Shown here piece by piece: positions 1 through 15,300 of a DNA stretch of 64,000 nucleotides (positions are counted from its first letter, which is position 1; each line of letters begins with the position of its first letter). The stretch covers positions 1 through 64,000 of the forward strand of contig JAKSZT010054572.1 in the NCBI GenBank assembly GCA_026826555.1, in the 5' to 3' direction. Under the pieces are notes generated by a model. The model had not been told where the DNA came from. It saw only the letters and a list, made by a program, of their open reading frames with translations, and made no database searches. The stretch comes from Tolypeutes matacus (lineage: Eukaryota; Chordata; Mammalia; Cingulata; Chlamyphoridae). A program made the translations under genes and the position numbers.

Positions 1-3000
1 TACATAAAAAGCCGTGAATTCAGGAGGATATTCACCTTGAAAGTTAAGTAAGATACTTGTTTCTTTGCCGTTATACACTTTCTTTAACCTAATAGGTCAA
101 AACCCTGCTTTTACTATGCCAATGCTGCAGTTTCTTCAATTTGGAAATCTAAGTACTTTTCTTCCTTTTGTTGCTATGCACGTGTTTTCACTTACAATCA
201 ACTTCAAAACACTGCTTTACCCTAATGCTGGGTGAATGCAGTCAATTCTTCAGTTTAGAAACCAATAAAGAAACTTGTTTCATTTTCTGCTTTCCATGTG
301 TTTTCACTTAAATCATATTCAAAACACTGATTTTAACTAACATGCTGTGAATTCAGGAGGAAATTCACCTTTGAAATTTAAGCAAGATACTTGTTTGTTT
401 GGCTGTTATACACTTGCTTTCACACAATAGGTCAAAACCCTGGTTTTACTATGCCAATGCTACAGTTTCTTCAATTTGGTAATCTGAGTAAGTTTCTTCC
501 TTTTGCTGCTATGTGCATGTTTTCACTTACACTCATCTTCGAAACACTGCTTTACCCTAACGCTGGGTGAATGCAGTCAATTTTTCAGTTAAGAAAACCA
601 ATAAAGAAACTTGTTTCACTGCATGTGATTTCACTTAAAATCATCTTCAAGGCATTGGTTTCTCTTAATGCTCTGTGAAAGCAGGAGGTACTTCCAGTTT
701 GAAAGGTAAACAAGATAGTTGTTCATTTGGCTGCTATGCACTGGCTTTCACACACTATGCCAACAGAATGCTTTTTCCTATTGCTATGCCAATGAAGTAG
801 TTTCTTTTCTTTAAAAATCTGAAAACAATTTGTGTTTAATTTGTTGCTTTGCATGTGTTTTCATTTATAATTATCTTCAAAACACTAGTTTTACAAAAAC
901 ACACTGTGAATGCAGGAGGTATTTCAGCTTTCAAACATTAGTGACACACTTGTTTGTTTAGGTGCTATGCACGTGCTTCCACTCACAATCAATGTAAAAA
1001 TCCTGCTTTTATGAAATGCTCTGCCAATACAGTTTTTTCACTTTTCAAATCAATGTAAGATTTGTGTTTTGTTTGCTGCTATGCCTATGTTTTCCCTTAA
1101 AATCATATTCAAAACACTGATTTTTACTAACATGCTGTGAATTCAGGAGGAAATTCACCTTTGAAAGTTAAATAAGATACTTGTTTGTTTGGCTGTTATA
1201 CACTTGCTTTCACACACTAGGTCATAACCCTGCTTTTACTATGAAAATGCTGCAAGTTCCTCAATTTGGAAATCTAAGTGAGTTTCTTCCTTTTGCTACT
1301 CTGTGCGTGTTTTCACTTAAACTCAACTTCAAAACACTGCTTGACCCTAAGGCTTGGTGAATGCAGTCAATTCTTCAGTTTAGATAACCAATAAAGAAAC
1401 TTGTTTCATTGGCTGGTTTCAACGTGTTTTCATTTGAAATCATCTTTAAAGCACTGGTTTCTCCTAACTCTCTGTGAAAACATGAGGTACTTACAGTTTG
1501 AAAAGTAAGAAAGATACTTGTTTGTTTGGCTGCTCTGTACTTGCTTTCACTCACTGTGCCATCAGAAAGTTTTTCCTAATATTATGCCAATGCAGGGGTT
1601 TCTTTACTTTTCAAATCTGAAAAATATTTGTGTTTTATTTGCTGCTATGCATGTGTTTTCCGTTACAATATTCTTGAAAACACTGGCTTCACCTAAATCT
1701 CTGTGAAAGAAGGAGGTACTTCACGTTTGAAACATAAGTAAGATACTTGTTTGTTTGGCTGCTATGCATTCACTTTCACTAACTATGCCAACACTCTGCT
1801 TTATCATAATGCTACACCATTGTAGTAGTTTTTTACTTTACAAATCTGAAAAAGCTTTGTGTTTTATTTACTGCATTGCATGTGTTTTCATTTACAATTT
1901 TCTTCAAAACCCTGGTTTTACCTAACATCTTGTAACTGCAGGAGATACTTCAAATTTGAAACCTTAGTAAGATACTTGTTTCTTGCCTGCTATGCACTTG
2001 CTTTCACCCACAATCAATTTAAAACCCAGCTTTTACAAAATGCTATTCCAAAGCAGTACTTTCTTCACTTTTCAAATCTATGTAGATTTGTGTTTTGTTT
2101 GCTGCTATGCCTGTGTTTTCACTTAAAATAATCTTCAACACACTAGTTTTACCTAACATGCTGTCAATTCAGGAGGAAATTCACCTTTGAAAGTTAAGTA
2201 AGATACTTGTTTGTTTGCCTGTTATAGAATTGCTTCCACAAAATGGGTCAAAGCCCAGCTTTTACAATGCCAATGCTGCACTTTCTTCAATTTGGAAATC
2301 TAAGTAAGTTTCTTCCTTTTGCTGCTATGCACGTGTTTACTTAAACTCAACTTCAAAACACTGCTTTACCCTAATGCTGGGTGAATGCAGTCAATTCTTC
2401 AGTTTAGAAAACCAATAAAAAATGTGTTTCATGGGTTGTTTTGCACGTGTTGTCACTTAAAATCATCTTCAAGGCACTGGTTTCTCCTAACTCTCTGTGA
2501 AAGCAGGAGGTACTTCCAGTTTGAAAGATAAGGAAGATACTTGTTTGTTTGGCTGCCATGCACTGGCTTTCATTCACTATGCCAACAGAATGCTTTTTAC
2601 TAATGCTACGCCAATGCAGTAGTTTCTTTACTTTACAAGTCTGAAAATTATTTGTGTTTTATTTGCTGCTTTGCATGTGTTTTCATTTACAATTATCTTC
2701 AAAACCCTTGTTTTACAAAACACCCTGTGAATGATGGCGGTACTACAACTTTGAAACGTTAGTGAGATACTTGTTTGTTTGGCTGCTATGCACTTGCTTT
2801 CATTCACAATCAATGTAAAATCCCAGATTTTATGAAATTCTATGGCAACACAGTAGTGTTTTCACTTTTCAAATCTAAGTAAGATTTGTGTTTTGTTTGC
2901 TGCTATGCCTGTGTTTTCTTTTACAATCGTCTTCAAAAGACTCATTTTACCTAACCCCCTGTGAATTCAGGAGGATATTCACATTTGAAAGTTAAGTAAG

Positions 3001-6000
3001 ATACTTGTTTGTTTGGCTGTTATACACTTGCTTTCACCCAATAGGTCAAATCCATGCTTTTATTATGCCAATGTTGCTTTTACTTCAATATGGAAATCTA
3101 AGTAAGTTTCTTCCATTTGCCTCTATGCACATGTTTCACTGACAATCAACTTCAAAACAATGCTTTACACTAACACTGGGTTAATGCAGTCAATTCTTCA
3201 GTTTAGAAAACCAATAATGAACCTTGGTTCTTTGCTGCTTTGCATGTGTTTCCACTTAAAATCATCTTCAAGGCACTGCTTTCTCCTAAATATCTGTGAA
3301 AGCAGGAAGTACTTCACATTTGAAAGGTAAGTAAGATACTCAATTTTTTGGCTGCTCTGCACTTGCTTTCACTCACTATGCCAACAGAATGTTTTTCCTA
3401 ATGCTACACCAATGCAGTAGTTTCTTTAATTTACAAATATGAATAAGATTTGTGTTTTATTTGCTGCTTTGTATGTCTTTTCATTCACAATTTTTTTCAA
3501 AACTCTGGTTTTACCATACACACTGTGAATGCAGGAGGCACTTCAACTTTGAAACTTTAGTAACATATTTGTTTGTTTGGCTGCTATGCACTCGCATTCA
3601 CTCACTATGCCAACACTCTGCTTTTTTCCTAATGCTACACCAATGTGGTATTTTCTTTACATTATAAATTTGAAAAAGTTTTGTGTTTTATTCACTGGTT
3701 TGCTTGTGTTTTCATTTACAATTATCTACAAAACGCTGGTTTTATCTTACACACTGTGACTGCAGGAGACACTTCAAATTTGAAATATTAGTAAGATACT
3801 TGTTTTTTGTCTGCTATGCCCTTGCTTTCACTCACAATCAATGTAAAATCCTGGCTTTTACAAAATGCTATGCCAAAACAGTAGATTCTTCACTTTTCAA
3901 AGCTATGTAAGATTTGTATTTTGTTTGCTGCTATGCCAGTGTTTTCACTTAAAATCACATTCAAAACACCGGTTTCAACTAACCCGCTGTCAATTCAGGA
4001 GGAAAATCATATTTGAAAGTTAAGTAAGATACTTGTCTGTTTGACTATTATGCATTTGCTTTAACACAATTGGTCAAAATCCTGCTTTTATTATGCCAAT
4101 GCTGCAATTTCTTCAATTTGGAAATCTTAGTAAGTTTCTTCATTTTGCAGCTATGCACGTGTTTTCACTTACACTCAACTTCAAAACACTGCTTTACCGG
4201 AATGCTGGGTGAATGCAGCCAATTCTTCAGTTTAGAAAACCAATAAATAAACGTGTTTCGTTGGCTGCTTTGCACGTATTTTCACTTAAAATCATCTTCA
4301 AGGCACTGGTTTCTCCTAACTCTCTTTGAAAGCAGGAGGGACTTCCAGTTTGAAAGGTAAGCAAGACACATGTTTGGCTGCTATGCACTGGCTTTTACTC
4401 ACGATGCCAACAGAATGCTTTTTTCCTAATGCTATGCCAATGCAGTAGTTTCTTTACTTTACAAATTTGAAAATGATTTGTGTTTTATTTGCTGCTTTGC
4501 ATGTGTTTTCATTTACAATTATCTTCAAAACACTGATTTCACAAAAAGACGCTGTGAATGGAGGAGGTACTACAATTTTGTAACATTAGTGAGGTACTTG
4601 TTTGGCTGCTATGCACTTGCTTTCTTTCACAAGCAATGTAAAATACCAGATTTTGTGAAATTCTATGCCAAAGCTGTAGTTTCTTCATGTTTCAAATCTA
4701 AGTAAAAAAATTTTTTGTTTGATACTATGCCTCTGTTTTCACTTAAAATCATCTTCAAAACTCTGGTTTACATAACACGCTGTGAATTCAGGTGGAAACA
4801 CACCTTTTAAAGTTAATTAAGATACTTAGTTTTTGGCCTTTATACACTTGCTTTCACCCAAAAATGAATACCCTGCTTTTACTATGCCAAGGCTGCAGTT
4901 TCTTCAATTTGGAAATCTAAGTAAGTTTTCTCCTTTGGCTGCTATGCATGTGTTTTCACTTACATTCAACATCAAAACACTGCATTACCCTAACGCTGGG
5001 TGAATACAGTCAATTCTTCAATTTAGAAATCCAATAAAGAAACTTGTTTCTTTGGCTGCTTTGCAAGTGTTTTCACTTAAAATTGTCTTTAAAGCACTGG
5101 TTTCTGCTAACTCTCTGTGGAAGCAGGAGGTACTTCCAGTTTGAAAGGTAAGGAAGATACTTGTGTGTTTGGCTGCTATGCACTGGCTTTCACTCACTAT
5201 GCCAACCGAATTCTTTCTCCTAATGGTACGCCAATGCTGTAGTTTCTTTACTTTATAAATCTGAAAATGATTTGTGTTATATTTGCTGCTTTCCATGTCT
5301 TTTCATTTACATTTATCTTCAAACATTGGTTTTAAAAAAACACGCTGGGAATGAAGGAGCTACTTCAACTTTGAAACTTTAGGGAGATAATTGTTTGTTT
5401 GGCTGCTATGCACTTGCTTCCATTCACAATCAATGTAAAAACCCAGATTTTATGAAATTCTATGCCAACACAGGAGTTTCTTCACTTTTCAAATCTAAAT
5501 AAGATTTGTGTTTTGTTTGCTGCTATTCCTGTGTTTTTTACTTAAAATCATCTTCAAAACACTGATTTACCTAACACACTGTGAATTCAGGAGTAAAATT
5601 ACCTTTGCAAGTAGAGTAAGATACTTGTTTGTTTGGCTGTTATACACTTGCTTTGACAAAATAGGTCACAACTATGCTTTTAATATGCCAATGCTGCAGT
5701 TTCTTCAATTAGGAAATCTAAGTAAGTTACTTCCTTTTGGTGCTATGCACGTATTTTCACTTACACTCAACTTCAAAACATTGCCCTTTCCTAACACTGG
5801 GTGAATGCAGTCAATTCTTCATTTTAGAAAATCAATAAAGAAACTTGTTTCATTGGCTGCTTTGCACGTGTTTTCACTTAAAATCATCTTCAAGGCACAG
5901 GTTTCTCCTAACTCTCTGTGAAAGCAGGAAATACTTCCTGTTTAAAATGTAAGCAAGATACGTGTTCATTTGGCAGCTATGCCCTGGCTTTCATTCACTA

Positions 6001-8154
6001 TGCCAACAGAATGCTTTTTCCCTAATGCTATGCCCATGTAGTAGTTTCTTTACTTTACAAGTCTGAAAATGGTTTGTGTTTTATTTGCTACTTTGCATGT
6101 GTTTTCATTTACAATTATCTTCAAAACCCTTGTTTTACAAAACATGCTGTGAATTATGGTGGTACTACAACTTGAAACGTTAGTGAGATACTTGTTTGTT
6201 TGACTGCTATGCACTTGCTTTCATTCACAATCAATGTAAAAACCTAGATTTTATGAAATTCTATGGCAACACAGTAGTGTTTTCACTTTTCAAATCTAAG
6301 TAAGATTTGTGTTTTGTTTGTTGCTATGCCTGTGTTTTCTTTTACAATCATCTTCAAAAGACTAGTTTTACCTAACCCGCTGTGAATTCAGGAGGAAATT
6401 CACTTTTGAAAGTTAAGTAAGATACTTGTTTGTTTGGCTGTTATCCACTTGCTTTCACCCAATAGGTCAAATCCATGCTTTAAGTATGCCAATGCTGCAG
6501 GTTCTTCAATTTGAAAATCTAAGTGAGTTTCTTCCTTTTCCTACTATGCACATGTTTTCACTTAAACTCAACTTCAAAACACTGCTTGACCCTAAGGCTT
6601 GGTGAATGCAGTCAATTCTTCAGTTTACCTAACCAATAAATATACTTGTTTCATTAGTTGGTTTGAACATATTTTCACTTGAAATCTTCTTTAAAGCACT
6701 GACTTCTCCTAATTCTCTGTGAAAACAGGAGGTACTTGCAGTTTGAAAGATAAGGAAGATACTTGTTTGTTTGGTTGTTGTGCACTTGCTTTCACTCTTT
6801 GTGCCAACAGAATGCTTTTTCCTAATGCTATGGCAATGCAGTAGTTCTTTACTTTAAAAATCTGAATAATATTTTTGTTTTATTTACTATTATCTTGAAA
6901 ACCCTGGTTTCACCTACCCTCTGTGAAAGCAGGAAGTACTTCACATTTGAAACATAAGTAAGATACTTGTTTGTTTGGCTTCTGTGCACTCGCATTCACT
7001 CACTATGCCAACACTCTGCTTTTTCCTAATGCTATACCATTGTAGTAGTTTCTTTACCTTATAAATCTGAAAAAGTTTTGTGTTTTATTCACTGGTTTGT
7101 TTGTGTTTTCATTTGCAATTATCTACAAAACACTGGTTTTATCTCACACGCTGTGACTGCAGGAGAAACTTCAAATTTGAAATATTAGTAAGATACTTGT
7201 TTTTTGCCTGCCATGCCCTTGCTTTCACTCACAATCAATGTAAAATGCTGGATTTTACAAAATGCTATGCCAAAACAGTAGTTTTTTCACTTTTCAAATC
7301 TATGTGAGATTTGTGTTTTGTTTGCTGCTATGCCTGTGTTTTCACTAAAAATCATATTCAAAACACAGGTTTCAACTAACACGCTGTCAATTCAGGAGGA
7401 AATTCACCTTTGAAAGTTAAGTAAGATACTTGTTTGTTTGTCTGTTATGCACTTCCTTTCACATATTAGGTCAAAATCCTGCTTTTCCTATGCCAATGCT
7501 GCAATTTCTTCAATTTGGAAATCTAAATAAGTTTCTTCCGTTTTCAGCTATGCATGTGTTTTCACTTACACTCAACTTCAAAACACTGCTTTACCCTAAT
7601 GCTGGGTAAATGCAGTCAATTCTTCTGTTTAGAAAACCAATAAGGAAACGTGTTTCATTGGCTGCTTCGCACACAATTTCACTTAAAATCATCTTCAAGG
7701 CACTGGTTTCTCCTAACTCTCTTTGAAAGCAGGACATACTTCCAGTTTGACAGATAAGCAAGACACATGTTTGGCTGCTATGCACTGGCTTTCACTCACT
7801 ATGCCAACTGAATGTTTTTCCTAATGCTATGCCAATGCAATAGTTTCTTTACTTTACAAAGCTGAATAAGATTTATGTTTTATTTTTTTCAAAACTCTGG
7901 TTTTACCAAACACACTATGAATGCGGGAGGTACTTCAACTTTGAAAGGTTAGTAACATACTCGTTTCTTTGGCTACTATGCACTTGCTTTCACTCACAAT
8001 CAGTGTAAAAACCTGGGTATAACGAAATGCTGTGCCAAAGCAGTAGTTTTTTAACTTTACAAATCTAATTAAGATTTGTATTTTCTTTGCTGCTATGCCT
8101 CTGTTTTTACTTAAAATCATCTTCAAAACACTGGTTTTAGCTAAAAAGCTGTGA

Positions 8155-8952
8155 ATTCAGGAGGATATTCACCTTGAAATTTAAGTAAGATACTTGTTTT
8201 TTTGGCCCTTATACAATTTCTTTTACCTAAAATGTCAAAACCCTGCTTTTACAATGCCAATGCTGCAGTTTCTTCAATTTGGAAATCTAAGTATGTTTCT
8301 TCCTTTTGTTGCTATGCACGTATTTTCACTTACAATCAACTTCAAAACACTGTTTTACCTTAATGCTAGGTGAACACAGTCAATTCTTAAGTTTAGAAAA
8401 CCAATAAAGAAACTTCTTTCATTGGCTGCTTGGCAGGTGTTTTCACTTAAAATCAACTTTAAGACTCTGGTTTCACCTGACTCTCTGTGAAAGCAGAAGG
8501 TCCTTCCAGTTTGCAAGGTAAGCAAGATACTTGTTGTTTTGGCTGCTATGCACTTGCTTTCACTCACTATGCCAACAGAATGCTTTCTCCTTATGCTTCA
8601 TCAATGCAGTAGCTTCTTTACTTTACAAACTTGAATAAGATTTGTGTTTTATTTGTAGCTATGCATGTGTTTTCATTTACAATTATCTTCAAAACACTGG
8701 TTTTACCAAACATGCTGTGAATGCAGGTGGTACTTCAACTTTGAAACATAAGTAAGATACTTTTTTTTGGCTGCTTTGCACTTGCTTTCGCTCACAATCA
8801 TTGTAAAATCCCAGCTTTTGCAAAATTCTATGCCAACGCAGTAGTTTCTTCAATTTTCAAATGTAAGTAAGATTTGTGTTTTGTTTGCTGCTATGCCTGT
8901 GTTTTCACTTAAACTCATCTTCAAAACACTGTTTTTACCTAATATGCTGTGA
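8155..8952 (+). repeat. Exemplar 7-monomer HOR unit
   Basis: A 798-bp unit running from one ATTCAGGAGG marker to the next, in the order m1-m2-m3-m4-m5-m6-m7. It is the commonest form in section A; eleven of the 22 marker-to-marker intervals fall between 765 and 802 bp. Confidence 0.8.
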
Positions 8953-9980
8953 ATTCAGGAGGAAATTCACCTTTGAATGTTTAGTAAGATACTTGTTTCT
9001 TCAACTGTTATAAAATTGCTTTCACCCACTAGGTCAAAACCTGCTTTTTCTATGCCAATGCTGCAGTTTCTTCAATTTGGAAATCCTAGTAAATTCCTTC
9101 CTTTTGCTGCTCTGCACGTATTTTCACTTACAATCAACTTCAAAACACTGCTTTATCCTAATGCTGGAGGAAAGCAGGCAATTCTTCAGTTTATAAAACC
9201 AATAAAGAAACTTGTTTCATTGGCTGCTTTACACGTGTTTTCACTTAAAATTATGTTCAAGACACTGGTTTCTCCTAACTCTCTATGAAAGCAGGAGGTA
9301 CTTCCAGGTTGAAAGGTTCGTAAGACACTTGTTTGTTTGGCTGTTATGCACTTGCTTTCACTCATTATGCCAATAGACTGCTTTTTCCTAATGCTATGCC
9401 AATGCCATATTTTCTTTACTCTACAAATCTGAGTAATATTTGTGTTTGATTTGCTGCTATGCCTGTGTTTTCATTTACAATTATCTTGAATACACTGGTT
9501 TCACCTAACTCTCTGTGAAATTAGGAGGTACTTCAAGTTTGAAATGTAAGTAAGATACTTGTCTGTTTGGCTGCTATGGACTCGTATTCACTCACTATGC
9601 CAAAAGGCTGCTTTTTCCTAATGCTACACCAATGCAGTAGTTTCTTTATTTTACAAATCTTACAAAGTTTTGTGTTTTATTTACTGCTTTGTTTGTGTTT
9701 TCATTTACAATTATCTACAAAACACTGTTTTTACCTCACACGCTGTGACTGCAGGAGATACTTCAACTTTGAAACATTAGTAAGATACTTGTTTTTTGCC
9801 TGCTGTGCACTTGCTTTCAGTCACAATCAATGAAAATCCCTGCTTTTACTAAATGATATGCCAAAGCCATAGTTTCTTCACTTTTCAAATCTATGTAAGG
9901 TTTGTGTTTTGTTTGTGGCTATGCCTGTGTTTTCACTTAAAATCATGTTCAAAACACTGGTTTCACCTAATATTCTGTCA
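8953..9980 (+). repeat. Exemplar 9-monomer HOR unit
   Basis: A 1028-bp unit of the same type as its 798-bp neighbour, with an additional m4-m5 dimer between m5 and m6. The extra dimer is visible as a second CACTATGCCAA-containing monomer (9590-9615) after the first (9360-9385). The extra 230 bp equals two monomers. Confidence 0.8.
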
Positions 9981-11785
9981 ATTCAGGAGAAAATTCACTT
10001 TTGAAAGTTAAGTAAGATACTTGTTTGTTTGGCTGTTATGCACTTGCTTTCACACAATAGGTCAAAACACTGCTTTTACTATGCCAATGCAGCAGTTCCT
10101 TCAATTTGGAAATCTAAGTAAATTTCTTCCTTTTGCTGCTATGCACGTGTTTCACTTACACTTAACTTCAAAACACTGCTTTACCCTAACACTCGGTGAA
10201 TGCAGTCAATTCTTCAGTTTAGAAAAGCAGTAAAGAAATGTGTTTCTTTGGCAGCTTTGCACGTGTTTTCACTTAAAATCATCTTCAAGGCACTTAGAAA
10301 GAGGAGGTACTTCCAGTTTGAAAGGTAAACAAGACATTTGTTTGTTTAGCTGCTATGCAATGGCTTTCACTCATGATGCCAACAGAATGCTTTTTCCTAA
10401 TGCTACACCAATGCAGTAGTTTCTTTATTTCACAAATTTGAAAATGATTTGTGTTATATTTGCTGCTTTGCATGTGTTTTCATCTACAATTATCTTCAAA
10501 ACACTGGTTTTACAAAAACACGCTGTGAATGAAGGAGGTACTACAGCTTTAAAATTTTAGTGAGATACTTGTTTAGCTGCAATGCACTTGCTTTCGTTCA
10601 CAATCAATTTAAAAACCCAGATTTTTATGAAATTCTATGCCAACACAGTAGTTTCTTCACTTTTCAAATCTAAGTAAGATTTGTCTTTTGTTTGTTGCTA
10701 TGCCTGTGTTTTCGCTTAAAATCTTCTTCAAAACACTGGTTTATCCATCATGCTGTGAATTCAGGAAGAAACTCACATTTGAAAGGTAAGTAAGATACTT
10801 GTTTATTTGACTCTTATACACATGCTTTCACCCAATAAGTCAAAACCGTGCTTTTACTATGCAAATACTGCAGATTTTTCAATTTGGAAATCTAAGTAAC
10901 ATGCTTCCTTTTGCTGCTATGCACGTGTTTTCACTTACAATCAACTTCAAAACACTGCTTTACCCTAACGCTGGGTGCATGCAGTCAATTCTTCAGTTTA
11001 GAAAACCAATAAAGAAACTTGTTTCATTGGCTGCTTTGCATGTGTTTTAATTTAAAATCATCTTGAAAGCACTGGTTTCTCCTAACTCTCTGTGAAGGCA
11101 CGAGGTATTTCATATTTGAAAGGTAAGTAAGTTCCTTGTGTTTTTGGCTGCAATGCACTCACTTTCAGTCAGTATGCCAACACTCTGCTTCTTCCTAATG
11201 CTACTCCAATGCAGTAATTTCTTTACTTCACAAATCTGAAAAAGATTTGGGTTTCATTTGCTGCTTTGCATGGGTTTTCATTTACAATTATCTTCAAAAC
11301 CCTGGTTTTACTTAACACACTGTGAATGCAGGAGGTACTTCAAATTTGAAACGTTAGTACGATACTTTGTTTGTCTGCTATGCACTTGCTTTCATGCACT
11401 ATGTCAATAGAATGCCTTTTCCTAATGCTATGCAAATGCAATTGTTTCTTTATTTTAGAAATCTGAATAAGATTTGTGTTTTATGTGCTGCTATGCTGGT
11501 GTTTACATTTACAATTATCTTCAAAACCCTGGTTTTACCTAAAATGCTGCAAATGCAGGAGGTACTTCAACTTTGAAACTTTAGTAAGATAGTTGTTTTT
11601 TGGCTGCTCTGCACTTGCTTTCACTCAAAATCAATGTAAAAACCCGGATTTTTTGAAATTCTATGCCAACGCAGTATTTTCTTCTCTTTTCAAATGTAAG
11701 TAAGAGTTCTGTTTTGTTTGTTGCCATGCCTGTGTTTTCACTTAAAATCACCTTCAAAACACTGGTTTTACCTAACACGTTGTGA

Positions 11786-12353
11786 ATTCAGGAGGAATTT
11801 CACCTTTGAAAGTTAAGTAAGATACATATTTGTTTGACTGCTATACCCTTGCTTTCACCTAGAGGGTCAAAACCCTGTATTTACTATGCCAATTCTGTAG
11901 CTTCTTCAATTTGGAAATCTAAATAAGTTTCTTCTTTTTCTGATATGCAAGAGTTTTCATTTACAATGAACTCCAAAACACTGCTTAATCCTAACATTCG
12001 ATGAATGCTGTCAATTCTTCAGTTTAGAAAACAGATAAAGAAACTTGTTTTATTGGCTGCTTTGCACGTGATTTCACTTAAAATCATCTTCAAGGCACTG
12101 GTTTCTCCTCACACTATCTGAAAGCAGGAGGTAATTCCAGATAGAAAGTTAAGTAATATACTTGTTTTTTCACTGCTATTCACTTCTTTCACTCACAATC
12201 AATGTAAAAAGCCGGGTATTATGAAATGCTATGCCAATGCAGTAGTTTCTTCACTTTTCAAATCAATGTAAGATTTGTGTTTTGTTTGCTTGTATGACTG
12301 CGTTTTCACTTAAAACAATCTTCAAAACACTGGGTTTACCTAATATGTTGCGA
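11786..12353 (+). repeat. Exemplar 5-monomer HOR unit (m4-m5 missing)
   Basis: A 568-bp unit with m1, m2 and m3 followed directly by the CAATCAATGTAAAA monomer (m6) and the marker monomer (m7). No CCAACAGAATGC-type dimer is present. A second unit of this form lies at 17139-17707 (569 bp). Confidence 0.8.
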
Positions 12354-15300
12354 ATTCAGGAGGAAATTCACCCTTGAAAGTTATGTAAGATACTTGTTTC
12401 TTTGGCTGTTATACACTTGCTTCCACCCAATAGGTAAAAACCCTTCTTTTACTATGCCATTGCTGCAGTTTCTTCAATTTGGAAATCTAAATATGTTTCT
12501 TACTTTTGCTGCTATGCATGCTTTTGCACTTACAATCAAATTCCAAACAATTCTTTACCCTAACACTGGGTGAATGGAGTCAATCCTTCAGTTTAGAAAA
12601 CCTATAAAGAAATTTATTACATTGGCTGCTTTGCATCTGTTTCCTCTTAAAATCATCTTCAAGGCACTGGTTTCTTCTAACTCTCTGTGAAAGCAGGAGG
12701 TACTTACAGTTTGAAAGGTAAGTAAGATACTTGTTTGTCTGGTTGCTATGCACTCGCTTTCACTCACTAGGCCAACACTCTGCTTTTTCCTAATGCTACT
12801 CCAAAGCAGTAGTTTCTATACTTTACAAATCTGAAAAAGGGTTGTGTTTTATTTCCTTCACTGCATGTGTTTTCATTTACAATTACCTTCAAAACACCGG
12901 TTTTACCACACATGCTGTGAATGCAGGAGGTACTTAGACTTTGAAACATTGATACTTGTTTGTTTGGCTGCTATGTACTTGCTTTTCACTCACAATCAAT
13001 GTAAAAACCCGGATTTTGTGAAATTCTATGCCAGTGCAGTAGTTTCTTCACTTTTCAAATCTGAATAAGATTTGTGTTTTGTTTGCTTCTATGCATGTGT
13101 TTTCACTTAAAATCTTCAAAACAATGGTTTTACCTAACTTGTTGTGAATTCAGGAGGAAATTCAACTTTGATAGTTAAGAAAGTTAGTTGTTTGGCTGCT
13201 ATACACTTGCTTTCACTATGCCAATGCTGCATTTTCTTCAATTTGGATATCTAAGCAAGTTTCTTCCATTTGCTGCTATGCACATGATTTCACTTACAAT
13301 CAACTTCAAAACACTGCTTTATCCTAATGCTGGGTGAATGCAGTCAATTCTTCAGTTTAGAAAGTAAATAAAGGATCTAGTTTCATTGGCTGCTGTGCAC
13401 CGGTTTTCACTTGAAATCATCTTCAAAGGCACTGGTTTCTCCTAACTTTCTGTGAAAGCAGGAGGTACTTCACATTTGAAAGGTACATAAGTTACTTGTT
13501 TGTTTGGCTGCAATGCACTTGCTTTCACTAGGTATGCCAACACTCTGCTTCTTCCTAATGCTATGCCAAAGCAGTAGTTTCTTTACTTCACAAATCTGGA
13601 AAGGAGTTGGGTTTTATTTGTTGCTTTCCATGGGTTTTCATTTACAATTATCTTAAAAACACTGGGTTTTCCTTACACTCTGTGAATGCAGGAGGTACTT
13701 CAAATTTGAAACGTTAGTGAGATACTTGTTTGTTTGGCTGCTATGCCAAGTGCTATGCACTTGCTTTCATGCACTATGTCAACAGAATGCCTTTTCCTAA
13801 TGCTATGCCAATGCAGTAGATTCTTTACTTTAAAAATCTGAATAAGATTTGTGTTTTATGTGCTACTATGCTGGTGTTTTCATTTTCAATTATCTTCAAA
13901 ACCCTGGTTTTACTTAATATGCTGCAAATGCAGGAGATACTTCAACTTTGAAACTTTAGTAAGATACTTGTTTATTGGCTGCTCTGCACTTGCTTTCACT
14001 CCAATAAGTCAAAACCCTGCTTTTACTATGCCATTGCTGCAGTTTCTTCAATTTGGAAATCTAAGTATGTTTCTTACTTTTGCTGCTATGCACGCCTTTT
14101 CACTTACAATCAAATTCAAAACACTACTTTATCCTAAAGCTGTGTGAATGCAGTCAATAGTTCAGTTCATTAAACCAGAAAAAAACAAAAACAAAACGTG
14201 TTTCATTGGCTGCTTTGTACGAGTTTTCAATCAAAATCAACTTTAAGACTTTGGTTTCACCTAACTTTCTGTGAAAGCAGGAGGTACTTCACGTTTGAAA
14301 GGTCAGTAAGATAATTGTTTGTTTGGGTTCTATGCACTCACTTTCATTCAATATGCCAACACTCTGCTTTTTCCTAATTCTATGCCAATGCAGTAGTTTC
14401 TTTACTTTACATATATGAATAAAATTTGTGTTTTATTTGTTGCTATGCATGTGTTTTCATTTACAATTATCTTCAAAACACTGGTTTTACCAAACACGCT
14501 GTGAAAGCTGGAGAAAATTCAACTTTGAAACGTTAGTAAGATACTTGTTTGTTTGGCTGCTATGCACTTGCTTTCACTCACAATCAATGTGAAAACTCGG
14601 CTTTTACAAAGTGCTTTGCCAATGCAGCAGTTTCTTCATTTTTCAAATCTATGTGAGATTTGTGTTTTGTTTGCTGTTATGCATGTGATTTCACTTAAAA
14701 TCATCTTCAAAACACTGGTGCTACCTAACATGTTGTGAATTCAGGAGGAAATTCACCTTTGAAAATTAAGTAAGATACTTGTTTGTTTGGCTGTTATACT
14801 CTTGCTTTCACCCAATAGTTTAAAACCCTGCTTTTACTATGCCATTGCAGCAGTCTCTTCAATTTGGAAATTTAAGTAAGTTTCTTCATTTTGCTGCTAT
14901 GCACGTGTCTTCAGTTACAATCCACTTCAAAACGCTGCCTTACACTAATGCTGGGCGAATGCAATCAATTCTTCAGTTTAGAAAACCAATGAAAACCTAG
15001 TTCATTGGCTGCTTTGCATGTGTTTTCATTTAAAATAATCTTCAAGGCAGTGGTTTCTCCTAACTCTCTGTGAAAGCAGGTGGTACTTCCAGTTAGAAAG
15101 GTAAGTAAGATACTTGTTTGTTTGGCTTCTATGCACTTGCTTTCACTCACTGTGCCAACAGACTGCTTTTTCCTAATGCTACACCAATACAGTAGTTTCT
15201 TTACTTTACAAATCTGAATAAGATTTGTGTTTTCTTTGCAGCTATGCATGTATTTTCATTTACAATTTTTTTTCAAAACATTGGTTTTACCTAACACACT

